Below, one piece after another: positions 1-8,368 of a stretch of 64,000 nt of DNA. Source of the DNA: Candidatus Tectimicrobiota bacterium (lineage in GTDB: Bacteria; JACPUC01); NCBI GenBank assembly GCA_016192455.1, contig JACPUC010000011.1:159711-223710 (forward strand), given 5' to 3'. Position numbers and translations under genes: made by a program. Numbering within the stretch: the stretch's first letter is position 1; each line of letters begins with the position of its first letter. Under the pieces are notes generated by a model that was not told the origin of the DNA, searched no databases, and was given only the letters and a program-made list of their open reading frames with translations.

Positions 1-44
1 CTCCCGTCGGGCGCTTCCTGGGCGTGATTCATAGCAACGCGCAT
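1..44 (-). CDS. Possible 5' end of an unidentified gene leaving the window
   Basis: An ATG on the minus strand is preceded by a purine-rich GGGAGAAGGG run at suitable distance for a ribosome binding site, and the 14 following codons to the window edge are open. Too little is present to identify a product. It would be divergent from the amidase gene, so the 140 bases between them may hold two promoters. Confidence 0.3.
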   Translation of the reverse strand, partial: MRVAMNHAQEAPDG

Positions 45-185
45 ACCCTTCTCCCTCTCTGTTGAAGCCGAGAGACGAGCGCTGCCACTACGCCTGTTCC
101 CGCGCCGCAACGAGCCTCATGTCCCGGAACCAGCCGCGCGAAGGTGTAGTGCGCGGAGAGCGCTCCGCCTGTCTGCCTGCGCCGG

Positions 186-1271
186 GTGGTTGTGGCCCGC
201 GAGTCAGCAAACGCGTCGCCAGATGCTCGGGAGACTGTGTTGAAAGGCTTACCGTCAGCAGTTCGACGATCGGCGTCACAAACTCGACCGCGCGGCGGCG
301 TGGCGGCCTCCTTCCTCGCCTTCCTGGCGTTTGCCTTCCTTGTGGCGCCGGTGAGCGCCCAACCGGCGCCCCAACCGAGTCTCCAGTCTGCTTCCCAGCC
401 CGCGGCAGGGAGCGCCTCCGCCGCAACGGGAGGGACAGCCCCTCCGCCGCCTCAGACACCCGTTCCCGCGGGGGAACCGCCCCGCCAGGGTCCTCAGCCG
501 GCACTGGCCCCGCCCGCCGAGACCCCCGGCGGCTTGCCCGCGAGCGGCGAGCCAGAGGCCACACCGGCGGTGATCCGACGGACCTCGGGGGAGCCGCTGC
601 CGCTGGCCACCATCGTTCTCGATCCCGGCCATGGGGGGAGTGATGCGGGGATCATCGGCCCCGGCGGAACCCGTGAGAAGAATGTGGCGCTGCAACTGGC
701 GAGGGAGATGCAACGAGAGTTACAAGGCCGCTTTGGACTACGGGTGGTGCTGACGCGCGAGGGTGACTATGCGATGGCGGAGCAGGAGCGCGTGGCGCGC
801 GCCAACAGCCTGCATGCTTCCCTCTACCTGAGTCTCCACATGAAGGGGGGCCGCAGCACCAACGTGCAGGGAACCGACCTCATCGTGGCGCCGCCGCCCG
901 AGGCGGTCAGTCCCGCCTCCTCCGGCGGCGCGGCCTCGAAGACGGGCGGTACGATCGAGGTGAAGGTGCGCGGCGAGGTGCTCCGTTTGCAGTCCTGGGA
1001 GCTGCTGCCGGCATCGGCGGCCGCCGTGAGCCGACGGCTGGCGGCTTCCCTGGCGGAAGCTTTTCGAGCCGCCAACCCGTTCTACCCGGTGCGCCTCCTG
1101 GAGCTGCCGGTGGCGCAGCTCGTGGGCCTGCAGGCGCCTGCCGTGCTGGTGGAGGCGGCGCCCCTCGTCAACCCTGCCGAAGAGGTGAAGCTGCAGAACG
1201 CGGAATTCCTCCGCGAGCTGGCAAGGATTCTCGCGACAGGGATCGTGCAGATTTTGGGACCTGCATCGTAG
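186..1271 (+). CDS. Secreted N-acetylmuramoyl-L-alanine amidase (Amidase_3)
   Basis: Zinc-dependent amidase that cleaves the MurNAc-L-Ala bond of peptidoglycan in the periplasm. The GTG-initiated reading frame has a hydrophobic secretion segment at about residues 39-57 ending in VSAQ, then a Pro/Ala-rich linker of about 85 residues. The catalytic domain begins near residue 140: VLDPGHGG gives the first zinc His, EKNVALQLA the Glu ligand, LYLSLHMKGG the second His region, and AVLVEAAPLVNPAEE the C-terminal catalytic Glu. In most AmiC/CwlD proteins the second His motif reads SIHAN, so the MKGG here is a variant. The start is uncertain because several GTG codons precede the hydrophobic segment. 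It is followed at short distance by the GerMN gene and then rph and rdgB, a conserved order in several Gram-negative groups. The family call is secure; the exact start is not. Confidence 0.88.
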   Translation: MVVARESANASPDARETVLKGLPSAVRRSASQTRPRGGVAASFLAFLAFAFLVAPVSAQPAPQPSLQSASQPAAGSASAATGGTAPPPPQTPVPAGEPPRQGPQPALAPPAETPGGLPASGEPEATPAVIRRTSGEPLPLATIVLDPGHGGSDAGIIGPGGTREKNVALQLAREMQRELQGRFGLRVVLTREGDYAMAEQERVARANSLHASLYLSLHMKGGRSTNVQGTDLIVAPPPEAVSPASSGGAASKTGGTIEVKVRGEVLRLQSWELLPASAAAVSRRLAASLAEAFRAANPFYPVRLLELPVAQLVGLQAPAVLVEAAPLVNPAEEVKLQNAEFLRELARILATGIVQILGPAS

Positions 1272-1359
1272 GTCGCTCTCCTGGGGGAAACAGCGGCACG
1301 GGCAGCGCCGCCGAGAAAAGTGCGGGCGCGAGTGGAGGTCTGGGGGAGTGGAGCCTCGA

Positions 1360-2193
1360 ATGCGCGGCAGGCTTTTCGGCACGCCGAGCGGAACACAGGC
1401 GTTGCCAGGCGCCCTGGAGAGCGCGGCCGGTTCGGCGCAGCTCTTCCTTCTCTTCCTGGTGGTGCTGGCCTTGGCAAGCAGCGTCGGCTTCTTCGGCTAC
1501 CTCAAGCGTGATGAAGTGACGCGGCTGCTGCGGCGCCTCAAACCGACGGCGCCGATCGAGTCGCCCGTCCCCAGAGCGCCGCAGACGTCCCCAACTCAGC
1601 CGGCCGCGCGGCTGCCCGCCACAGGCTTGCAGGCTGCGGCCGAGCCGGCGCCCGCCCTCGTGTGGTACCGCCCCGACAGCACTGGCGAGCAGCTCGCGCA
1701 GACGCAGGTGGCCCTGCCACCTGCCACAGCGGCGGAGGGGGAGCCGGGGGAAGACCCGCCGCGCTCCCGGCTTGAGCAGGTGCTGACGCTGCTCTTCCAG
1801 CCGAATCCTGAGGCAGGAGCGGCGGGCATCCCTGAGGGGACGCGCCTGGCGGCCTACTTCCTTACCCCTGACGGGACTCTCTACCTCGATGTAAATGAAG
1901 CATTTCGCGCCCAACCCCAGGGGAGCTGGAGCGAGGCGGTCGGCGCGTACGCCGTCGTCAACACCTTGACGAGCAACTTCCCCGAGGTGCGGCGCGTACA
2001 GTTCCTCGTCGAGGGGAAACCGGCGACGACCCTGGCGGGGCACCTCGACCTGTCGCGCCCCCTCGGCGCGCGAGCCTTGACGCCGCTCCAGGTCGGCCCG
2101 CAGGCAACCCCCCAGCCCAATCTTCAACCCGCTCCCCAGCCCGGCGGCGACGCGGCGCCGGACGCCGGTTCTCCCTGGGAGGGCGGGGGATAA
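1360..2193 (+). CDS. Membrane-anchored GerMN-domain protein
   Basis: GerMN (sporulation/spore germination) domains occur in extracytoplasmic proteins, often beside amidases, and are thought to bind peptidoglycan or partner proteins; they are not limited to spore formers. A transmembrane segment lies at about residues 27-45, then a Pro/Ala-rich linker, and the domain spans about 130-250. Typical features are the EGTRLAAYFLTPDGTLYLDV strand pair, an acidic/aromatic segment SWSEAVGAYAVVNTLTSNF and the closing VRRVQFLVEGK strand with GHLDLSRPL. ATG was chosen over an upstream in-frame GTG because GGAG lies 8 bases before it. The gene sits between the amidase and rph, consistent with cell-wall work alongside the amidase. 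Confidence 0.8.
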   Translation: MRGRLFGTPSGTQALPGALESAAGSAQLFLLFLVVLALASSVGFFGYLKRDEVTRLLRRLKPTAPIESPVPRAPQTSPTQPAARLPATGLQAAAEPAPALVWYRPDSTGEQLAQTQVALPPATAAEGEPGEDPPRSRLEQVLTLLFQPNPEAGAAGIPEGTRLAAYFLTPDGTLYLDVNEAFRAQPQGSWSEAVGAYAVVNTLTSNFPEVRRVQFLVEGKPATTLAGHLDLSRPLGARALTPLQVGPQATPQPNLQPAPQPGGDAAPDAGSPWEGGG

Positions 2194-2313
2194 GCCCCCG
2201 GACGCCTTCCACCGCCGCGGCGGGGTGCCGGGCAGGCGCTACAGGTATGGGGCCCGGGGCGGCCTCCCGGCGCTGCCGCGCTGCATTGCACCACAGAGAA
2301 TAGAGGATGCCGC

Positions 2314-3039
2314 ATGAATCAGGCAGTGCGCATCGATGGGCGACGGTTCGACGAGCTTCGCCCGGTGACGATCGAGCGCGGCGTCAACAAGTACGCCGAG
2401 GGATCGGCCCTCATCAGCGTGGGCGACACCCGCGTCCTCTGCACCGCCAGCGTCGAGCCGGGGGTGCCGCAGTTCCTGCGCGACAGCGGCCTGGGCTGGG
2501 TGACGGGGGAGTACGCCATGCTGCCGCGCGCCGGCAACACCCGCAAGGTCCGCGAGCGCGGCCGCACCGACGGCCGGTCGCTGGAAATCCAGCGTCTCAT
2601 CGGGCGCTCCCTGCGGGCCATCGTGAATCGGCGGCACCTCGGCGACCGCACCATCTGGCTCGATTGCGATGTGCTTCAGGCCGACGGCGGCACGCGCTGC
2701 GCCGCCATCACTGGAGCCTTCGTGGCGCTCTGCGAGGCGGTGAAGTTCCTCGAACGCGAGCGCTCCATCTGGGAGAAGGTGCTCCTGGACCACGTGGCGG
2801 CGGTGAGCGTCGGCATCGTCAACGGCGAGCCCTGCCTCGACCTCAACTACTACGAGGACTCCAGCGCCCACGTGGACATGAATGTCGTCATGACCGGCAA
2901 GGGCGCCTTCGTCGAGCTGCAGGGGACCTCCGAGCAGGCGCCCTTCCAGCGCCAGGAACTCGACAGCATGCTGGAGCTGGCGCAGCGCGGCATCGAGAAG
3001 CTGGTGGCGATGCAGAAACAGGCGCTGGGGGCGATGTGA
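2314..3039 (+). CDS. rph: Ribonuclease PH
   Basis: Phosphate-dependent 3'-5' exoribonuclease that trims tRNA 3' ends. The 241-residue protein matches the family length end to end: [13 protein letters not shown] at the N-terminus, [12 protein letters not shown], the [21 protein letters not shown]/phosphate-binding stretch, [23 protein letters not shown] with the catalytic-site Asp residues, and the closing [15 protein letters not shown] helix. It is separated by a single base from the rdgB start, so the two are co-translated; rph-rdgB pairing is common in bacteria. A tRNA gene, its substrate class, lies just downstream. Confidence 0.97.
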   Translation: MNQAVRIDGRRFDELRPVTIERGVNKYAEGSALISVGDTRVLCTASVEPGVPQFLRDSGLGWVTGEYAMLPRAGNTRKVRERGRTDGRSLEIQRLIGRSLRAIVNRRHLGDRTIWLDCDVLQADGGTRCAAITGAFVALCEAVKFLERERSIWEKVLLDHVAAVSVGIVNGEPCLDLNYYEDSSAHVDMNVVMTGKGAFVELQGTSEQAPFQRQELDSMLELAQRGIEKLVAMQKQALGAM

Positions 3040-3040
3040 C

Positions 3041-3727
3041 GTGCCGCGCGCCGCGCCCCGCAGTCTTCTCCTTGCCACGCGCAACGCCGGCAAGGTGCGC
3101 GAGATGCGCGCCGCCCTGGCGGGCCTGGCCATCGACGTGAGCAGCCTGGCCGAGCTGGGGTCGCGGGTGGTTTTGCCGGAAGCGGGCCGCACCTATGCCG
3201 AGAATGCCGCCGCCAAGGCCAGGGTTGCGGCGGAGACGACGCGGCTCGCAGCGCTGGCGGACGATTCAGGGCTGGAGGTGGACGACCTGGGCGGCGAGCC
3301 GGGCGTGCACACGGCGCGCTACTTCGGCGCCGACCTCAGCGATGCCGAGAAGGTGGCGCGGCTGCTGGCGCGCCTCGAGGGCTTGCCGCCGGAGCGGCGC
3401 GCGGCGCGATTTCGTTGCCTGATCGCCCTGGCCTGGCCGCGAGGGGAGGGGGGCGGAGAGGCGGCGGCGCCCGGCCGCGTCGAGCTCTTCGAAGGCGTCT
3501 GCGAGGGCGTCTTGGCGACGGAGGCGCGCGGCGCCGGCGGCTTCGGCTTCGATCCGGTTTTCATTCCCGCAGGGGAAAGCCTCACCTTCGCCCAGCTTCC
3601 CCCCGAGCGCAAGGCCGCCATCAGCCACCGGGCCCGGGCGCTGGCAAAGGTGCGCGCCTTCCTCGCCGGCCGGCCCGCCGGCGATCGCCCGCCAGGGCAG
3701 GGCAAAAGCGCCGCGGGAACGGCGTAA
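3041..3727 (+). CDS. rdgB: dITP/XTP pyrophosphatase (RdgB/HAM1 family)
   Basis: House-cleaning NTPase hydrolysing dITP, XTP and ITP to monophosphates and pyrophosphate, preventing misincorporation. Starts at GTG one base after the rph stop. Family motifs are present: LLATRNAGKVREM (substrate loop), YAENAAAKA, ALADDSGLEVDDLGG with the metal-binding Asp pair, GVHTARYFG, GGFGFDPVFIP, and KAAISHRARAL near the end. At 228 residues it is slightly longer than usual because of a Gly-rich insertion near residues 133-142 and a disordered basic tail. Confidence 0.96.
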   Translation: MPRAAPRSLLLATRNAGKVREMRAALAGLAIDVSSLAELGSRVVLPEAGRTYAENAAAKARVAAETTRLAALADDSGLEVDDLGGEPGVHTARYFGADLSDAEKVARLLARLEGLPPERRAARFRCLIALAWPRGEGGGEAAAPGRVELFEGVCEGVLATEARGAGGFGFDPVFIPAGESLTFAQLPPERKAAISHRARALAKVRAFLAGRPAGDRPPGQGKSAAGTA

Positions 3728-3776
3728 CCCTCGGCGGCACAAGGCTCAAGCACGCCCGGCGGGGCGCCTTGCAGGT

Positions 3777-3803
3777 TTGACACAGAGGTGGTATCAATAG
3801 AAA
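3777..3803 (+). promoter_or_regulatory. Candidate promoter of tRNA-Pro
   Basis: A perfect TTGACA box overlaps the intergenic start and a TAGAAA hexamer follows after 15 bases, about 12 bases before the mature tRNA 5' end. The spacing is slightly short, so this is a plausible rather than strong assignment. Confidence 0.35.
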
Positions 3804-3815
3804 CTGACCTATGGA

Positions 3816-3894
<79 letters not shown>

Positions 3895-3941
3895 TAAAAT
3901 CAATTGGTTATAAGAATCTGACTCTTCATCATTGAAAGTAG

Positions 3942-4121
3942 GTTGCCCAAGAATCGGGGGCTACCAATGCTGCGAAAAGTGGCTCTAGGACTGTCAGGCC
4001 AAGGCGGCAGGAACGCCTGCTAGAGCGCGTGCTAACTGGCGGCGACATCACCCACTTCCAGGAGAACGTCGTCGCCGTGAATGTATCTATCCGTCTCATG
4101 CAGGAAATCGACGGGGCATAA
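3942..4121 (+). pseudogene. Gene 3' remnant, unknown family
   Basis: A stop-to-stop frame of 59 codons reads like the C-terminus of a real protein (RQERLLERVLTGG, then ITHFQENVVAVNVSIRLMQE and a terminal DGA). It has no convincing start or Shine-Dalgarno site and begins within 50 bases of tRNA-Pro. It is probably the truncated tail of a gene belonging to the integrated segment. I do not recognise the family. The rest of the gap up to the next gene holds only very short frames. Confidence 0.3.
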
Positions 4122-4264
4122 AAGAGCATGGCAGCAGGCCAGACGCACTCGTTAACAAATCGTAGATTGGCTGAGGCGTTTTTCACGGCTTAATCTGGAA
4201 GACCGATCTTAATGTCATCTGAAAAGCGATTACCATTCCACCTGTCAATACTTTCTCTTCCCCT

Positions 4265-5698
4265 ATGAATCCCCTTATCCACATAAGCGCCTTTCAGCTG
4301 ATTGAGGGGCTGCGCTCTGGCCTATCACGATTCTCTGGCCCAAGCAGGGTAGCCCTCTTAATGGCAGTAAATTCGAATGATCCAATCAAAGTATACGATT
4401 ATCATTGCTTATTAGGTCCCAAGAAAAAAGAATTGAAAAATAGGTACATTGATACGGATGTATGGAAGCGTCATGTCGAGAGCAGTACTCGTTCTTGGGG
4501 AAGTAATATTGAGAAAAATCTAGGCGGGATTGAGATACCAGGACTCATCTCGTGGGGTTCGCAATCACGGAACGTCTACTACCAGATGTGGTTTACAGAG
4601 AATCACCAGAATCTCTGTTCCGAAGGTCCTACAGAAAGATGGTTGCAAAAGGCAGCATCGCTGCGATCTAGTGATACGGGCAACATGGCTGCTTTGATGT
4701 CAGGTGCATCTAGCGGAGCGATAGAGTGGTATGGTAATGGAGCAATTCAGTTCCACTTACAAGCTAGGCTGCAGTCTCTACTTGGTACAGATTCGAAGCT
4801 TCCAATCGAGAAAATCTTGAACGCCATCTTGGCGGTATCTATAACTAGGGAAGAAGGCAAGAAAGTATCAGGTAATCTTGTCTTTATTGAAACTAAACAA
4901 CTAGAAACACTTACTTTCATAAGCCGCTTTCCTGGTGGGTCCGTTCCCCAATTGGAACGTATCAAGCACCTTCGAAAACTCATTACATCAGTAGATCGAA
5001 CAAATGCTTACCTTTGCTCAGATGGACATATTGTAACTGGCATAATTCAAAACCAAATACCAGAGTATGCGATCCTTGCAAGATATGACGCTGGGCGAGG
5101 AGAACTCCTTATTAACGATGAGCCAGTATGCACTTTTGCAGATGGGCGATTTTGCGGGACTCATTTGAGGCCAGATTTATTTGCTTTGCAAGAAGCTCTC
5201 ACTACGCTTGAAGCAGATCATAATTATCAACCTGAATTCCTTAAAAGGATATTGGCTCTAGTCGAGACTGCTTGGGAACGACAGCATGGTTGTACACTTG
5301 TGCTGGATGTAGGTGTAAATTCCCTTAGTCTTCCTGGCCAGCTCCTTGATCCACCCTTGGACCTTAGTACAGATGAGAATTTATCTCTAGCCAAGTCAAT
5401 GACCATGATTGATGGAGCCTTGCACATAGACTTCAGGAATCAGATACGTGCATTTTCATGCCTCCTGGATGGACTAGCGACGCCAAATGAAGATCGGTCA
5501 CGAGGTGCACGATATAACTCGGCCCTTCGATTCAGCAAGAGCCACGCCGGCACGATTGTGGTCGTCATATCAGAGGACGGTCCGATTTCGATCTTTTCGA
5601 ACGGAGAAGATTTGACTGCTTCACCAAGCTGGCCAGACATGGAGAGGATTGATATTGATCCACCAACCTTATTTCAATGGTTGCAGGATGATTCTTAA
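4265..5698 (+). CDS. Protein with C-terminal DisA_N/DAC diadenylate-cyclase-like domain
   Basis: The 477-residue protein is clearly AT-richer than its surroundings and is the only intact gene between the two tRNA-Pro 3' copies. Its C-terminal third follows the DAC fold pattern: WERQHGCTLVLD (about 338-349), LPGQLLDPPLDL, then AKSMTMIDGALHID with the DGA motif at 383-385, RAFSCLLDGLA, RGARYNSALRFSKS at 413-426, and TIVVVISEDGPISIFSNG at 430-447. In canonical c-di-AMP synthases the second motif is RHR; here it is RYN, seen in divergent DAC relatives. The N-terminal 300 residues may be a sensor or effector region, as in the 'DACN-' protein classes; I cannot name the subtype. No Shine-Dalgarno site precedes the ATG. 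Activity is unproven; domain identity is by motif pattern only. Confidence 0.68.
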   Translation: MNPLIHISAFQLIEGLRSGLSRFSGPSRVALLMAVNSNDPIKVYDYHCLLGPKKKELKNRYIDTDVWKRHVESSTRSWGSNIEKNLGGIEIPGLISWGSQSRNVYYQMWFTENHQNLCSEGPTERWLQKAASLRSSDTGNMAALMSGASSGAIEWYGNGAIQFHLQARLQSLLGTDSKLPIEKILNAILAVSITREEGKKVSGNLVFIETKQLETLTFISRFPGGSVPQLERIKHLRKLITSVDRTNAYLCSDGHIVTGIIQNQIPEYAILARYDAGRGELLINDEPVCTFADGRFCGTHLRPDLFALQEALTTLEADHNYQPEFLKRILALVETAWERQHGCTLVLDVGVNSLSLPGQLLDPPLDLSTDENLSLAKSMTMIDGALHIDFRNQIRAFSCLLDGLATPNEDRSRGARYNSALRFSKSHAGTIVVVISEDGPISIFSNGEDLTASPSWPDMERIDIDPPTLFQWLQDDS

Positions 5699-5927
5699 TC
5701 GGCTCATTAGATATTTGTGTGGGTAACAGGGTGGAGATCGAGGCTTCCGGGGGCGCGAATGAACGGAGACAACGTAGAAGGGGTTGCCCCACTGCCCCAA
5801 CATTGCCCAAATGAAGTGAGTAATTGTGATAATCTGTGAAACTCATTGAACTGCTCGTTGGCTGTAAGTTATTGAGACATAAGGCAAACTTCCGCCTGCT
5901 TGACATTTCCTTGCCTTGTGGTAAGCT

Positions 5928-5973
5928 CTTTAGGAGCATGGGCTCGGAGGTTCAAATCCTCTTGCCCCGACCA
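5928..5973 (+). repeat. Right att-like repeat (degenerate tRNA-Pro 3' copy)
   Basis: Matches the last 46 bases of tRNA-Pro at 42 positions, including an unchanged T loop and terminal CCA. The anticodon stem no longer pairs and there is no 5' half, so it is not a functional tRNA. It is best explained as the displaced 3' end of the original tRNA gene. The rest of the space from the DAC gene to the MNT gene holds no other recognisable feature. Confidence 0.7.
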
Positions 5974-6045
5974 GAAAACGAATGAGAATAGGCAACGATG
6001 CCCGCTTGAGCTTGGTTGAGGGTCGCCCGAGCGGCGAGGTGAGCG

Positions 6046-6363
6046 ATGGGCAGCAAGGTCCAGATCGACATCCCTAGAGAGAAGATCGCGGCCTTCTGCC
6101 GGAAGTGGAAGGTGCGCGAGTTTTCGCTCTTCGGCTCGGTGCTGCGGGAGGATTTCCGGCCCGAGAGCGACGTGGACGTGCTGGTATCGTTCGACCCGGA
6201 GGCCACCTGGAGCCTGCTTGACATCGTGACCATGCAAGACGAGTTGGCGGAGATTTTCGGCCGCAAGGTGGACCTGGTCGAGCGGCAAGCCGTCGAGGGG
6301 AGTTCGAACCCGTTTCGCCGGCGCCGTATTCTGAACAACGTGGAGCAGGTCCTCATTGGATGA
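6046..6363 (+). CDS. MNT-type nucleotidyltransferase (antitoxin of HEPN/MNT pair)
   Basis: Minimal nucleotidyltransferase of 105 residues. The active-site pattern is intact: LFGSVLREDFRPESDVDVLV gives the G-S and D-x-D motifs, and GRKVDLVER supplies the third acidic position. In studied pairs such enzymes AMPylate and silence a HEPN ribonuclease encoded immediately downstream. A GAGG ribosome site lies 6 bases before the ATG. The expected HEPN frame starts in overlap with its stop codon but breaks off after about nine codons, so this antitoxin appears orphaned. Confidence 0.82.
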   Translation: MGSKVQIDIPREKIAAFCRKWKVREFSLFGSVLREDFRPESDVDVLVSFDPEATWSLLDIVTMQDELAEIFGRKVDLVERQAVEGSSNPFRRRRILNNVEQVLIG

Positions 6364-6385
6364 GAACGACGCGGCCTGCCTCCCG
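6356..6385 (+). pseudogene. Truncated start of HEPN toxin partner
   Basis: From a TTG overlapping the MNT stop, the frame reads (M)DENDAACL, resembling the usual N-terminus of the DUF86/HEPN partners of MNT antitoxins. After these codons similarity stops and the frame becomes Ser/Arg-rich noise. The segment is short, so the assignment rests on position and overlap as much as on sequence. Confidence 0.35.
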
Positions 6386-6573
6386 CGGTCAACGAGTTAC
6401 TTTATCTTCCAGCAGTCGTCGTGTTCATCCCTGGCGGCGGCCGGCGGCCTCATGGGCCAGGGAATGCGTGGAGAACGCCTCAGCTCCGCTTGGCCTCGTG
6501 ACCCAGGGACGCAACGGCGGCGGCGTTCCGGGCAGAGGGGAAGCGGCAGGCGGCAATGAACAGGGGAGAGCCG

Positions 6574-7716
6574 ATGTCGAACCTGCGGGACAAGTACTGC
6601 ATTGTGGGGATCGGCGAGACGCCGGTGGGCAAGGTCGACGGGATTACGAACCTCGGCTTCAACCTGCTGGCGGCCAAGCTCGCCATCGAGGACGCCGGGC
6701 TCACGAACAAGGACATCGACGGCGTGCTGACGACGCACCCGTATGGTGATCCCCCCTTCATGTACAGCATCCAGATCGCCGAGAAGCTGGGGATTCAGCC
6801 GACCTACACGACCGACCTGAACCTCGGCGGGGCCACGCCGGTGGCGCTGGTCGAGCACGCCGTCATGGGCATCGAGGCGGGCCTCGCCAGCACCGTGGTG
6901 GTGAGCTTCGGCGAGGCGCTGCGCAGCAAGATCAAGCATCACGGCAAGTTCCGCATGGGGCGCGAGGATTTCGGCAACCCCTACGGCGAGGTGGTCGGCA
7001 TCACCTACGCCATGGCGGCGCGGCGGCACATGCACCAGTACGGCACCACCAACGAGCAGTTCGGCCACATCGCCGTCGCCATGCGCAAACACGCCTGCCT
7101 CAACCCCAACGCCCAGGAGCGCGAGCCGATCACCATCGCGGACTACCACGCCTCGCCCTGGATTTGCGAGCCCTTCCGCCGCCTCGATATCTGCCTCATC
7201 TCGAACGGCGGCGGCGCCGTCGTCGTCACCTCGGCGGAGCGCGCCAGGAATATGAAGAAGAAGCCGGTCTACATCAGCGCCTTCGCCGAGCAGCACACCC
7301 ACAAGAACTTCTATAACATGCCGGACATGACGACCTGGGGCGCCAAGCGCGCCGCCGAGAAGCTCTACAAGAACGCCGGTGTGGGACCGAAGGACGTCGA
7401 CGTGGCGGAGTTCTACGACTGCTTCACCTACACCGTCCTGGTGCAGATCGAGGACTACGGCTTCTGCCCCAAGGGCGAAGGCGGCAGGTTCGTCGAGAAC
7501 GGCAACATCGAGCTGGGGGGCGAGCTGCCGGTGAACACCCACGGCGGGCTGCTGTCGCAGGCGCACATCGACGGCATGCTGCACATCACCGAGGGGGTGA
7601 AGCAGCTTCGCGGCGAGTGCGGCCCGCGGCAGGTGAAGGATGCGGAGGTTTGCCTGGTGACCGGCAACGGCGGCTCCGCCGGAGCTACCCACTCATCCCT
7701 CATGCTGCGGAGGTAG
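6574..7716 (+). CDS. Thiolase-fold protein of SCP-x/Ltp2 type lacking the nucleophilic Cys
   Basis: The 380-residue protein has the overall thiolase layout: IVGIGETPVGK at the start, LAIEDAGLTNKDIDGV, NGGGAVVVTSAERA in the middle, and a C-terminal half with EFYDCFTYTVL and NTHGGLLSQAH. Where thiolases carry the acyl-accepting Cys (about residue 90) the segment reads NLGGATPVAL, with no Cys. Thiolase-like proteins without this Cys that are paired with a DUF35 partner include steroid side-chain retro-aldolases of the Ltp2-ChsH2 kind, so an aldolase or condensing role is possible. ATG was chosen over one 18 bases upstream because GGGGAGAG lies at proper spacing. The DUF35 gene follows after 4 bases. 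Confidence 0.85.
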   Translation: MSNLRDKYCIVGIGETPVGKVDGITNLGFNLLAAKLAIEDAGLTNKDIDGVLTTHPYGDPPFMYSIQIAEKLGIQPTYTTDLNLGGATPVALVEHAVMGIEAGLASTVVVSFGEALRSKIKHHGKFRMGREDFGNPYGEVVGITYAMAARRHMHQYGTTNEQFGHIAVAMRKHACLNPNAQEREPITIADYHASPWICEPFRRLDICLISNGGGAVVVTSAERARNMKKKPVYISAFAEQHTHKNFYNMPDMTTWGAKRAAEKLYKNAGVGPKDVDVAEFYDCFTYTVLVQIEDYGFCPKGEGGRFVENGNIELGGELPVNTHGGLLSQAHIDGMLHITEGVKQLRGECGPRQVKDAEVCLVTGNGGSAGATHSSLMLRR

Positions 7717-7720
7717 CGCC

Positions 7721-8134
7721 ATGGCGGCAGGTGACTACACGAAGCCTCTCCCCATCCCCGACGAAGACACCCAGCCCTACTTCGAGGCCTGCAAGCGCGG
7801 CGAACTGACGCTGCAGCGCTGCGACGCATGCAAGACGCTGCGCTTCGAGCCGGACAACATCTGCCCGAAATGCCTCAGCGACCGCTTCACCTGGGAGCGC
7901 CTGAGCGGCAACGGCACGGTCTATACCTTCAGCGTCGTGCACCACGCCTACTACCCCGGCTTCAAGAGCGAGCTGCCCTACGTCATCGCCGTCGTCGAGC
8001 TGGCGGAGGGGCCGCGCATGCTCACCAATATCATCGACTGCAAGCCGGAGCTGGTGAAGATCGGCATGCCGGTGAAGGTGACGTTCAAGAAGTGCACCGA
8101 GGAGATCACCCTCCCTTACTTCGTGCCGGCGTAG
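7721..8134 (+). CDS. DUF35 OB-fold/zinc-ribbon acyl-CoA-associated protein
   Basis: A 137-residue protein with an N-terminal zinc ribbon (RCDACK at about 35-40 and ICPKC at 47-51) and a C-terminal OB fold (NGTVYTFSVVHHAYYPGF, PYVIAVVELAEGPRMLTNI). Such proteins form complexes with thiolase-fold enzymes and position acyl-CoA substrates. The gene lies 4 bases after the thiolase gene, so the two products are very likely one complex. Confidence 0.93.
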   Translation: MAAGDYTKPLPIPDEDTQPYFEACKRGELTLQRCDACKTLRFEPDNICPKCLSDRFTWERLSGNGTVYTFSVVHHAYYPGFKSELPYVIAVVELAEGPRMLTNIIDCKPELVKIGMPVKVTFKKCTEEITLPYFVPA

Positions 8135-8261
8135 GGCGTGCGCTCTTTCGCTGAGGAGGCGACGAGCCCGGCAGCCAAGGAGCCAGGTGACGCACCGACG
8201 GGCCTGCGACGCCCACCCGGAATCAAGCCTCGCGCCCAGCCCAGCGCCGCGACCCGTCCAG

Positions 8262-8288
8262 GAACCCCGATGCTCCCCGTCGGGGTTC
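8262..8288 (+). terminator. Hairpin, possible terminator between DUF35 and hydratase genes
   Basis: GAACCCCGA and TCGGGGTTC form a perfect 9-base stem around a 9-base loop and are followed by TTGTCT. The T tract is weak, so termination may be partial. Confidence 0.4.
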
Positions 8289-8368
8289 TTGTCTCTGTAA
8301 AGCGCGTGGTGGCCGCTGTCCTCGTCAGCAAGGCCGCCGATGCCACCCTGTTGCGAAGGAGGTACGCC

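Noticed and set aside
62..643. 193-codon plus-strand frame overlapping the amidase start
   Set aside because: It runs in another frame over the amidase signal and linker region and is Arg/Gly/Pro-rich; the amidase frame has the catalytic domain.
5928..5973. Second tRNA-Pro gene
   Set aside because: Only the 3' part is present; the acceptor 5' strand and D arm are missing and the anticodon stem does not pair.
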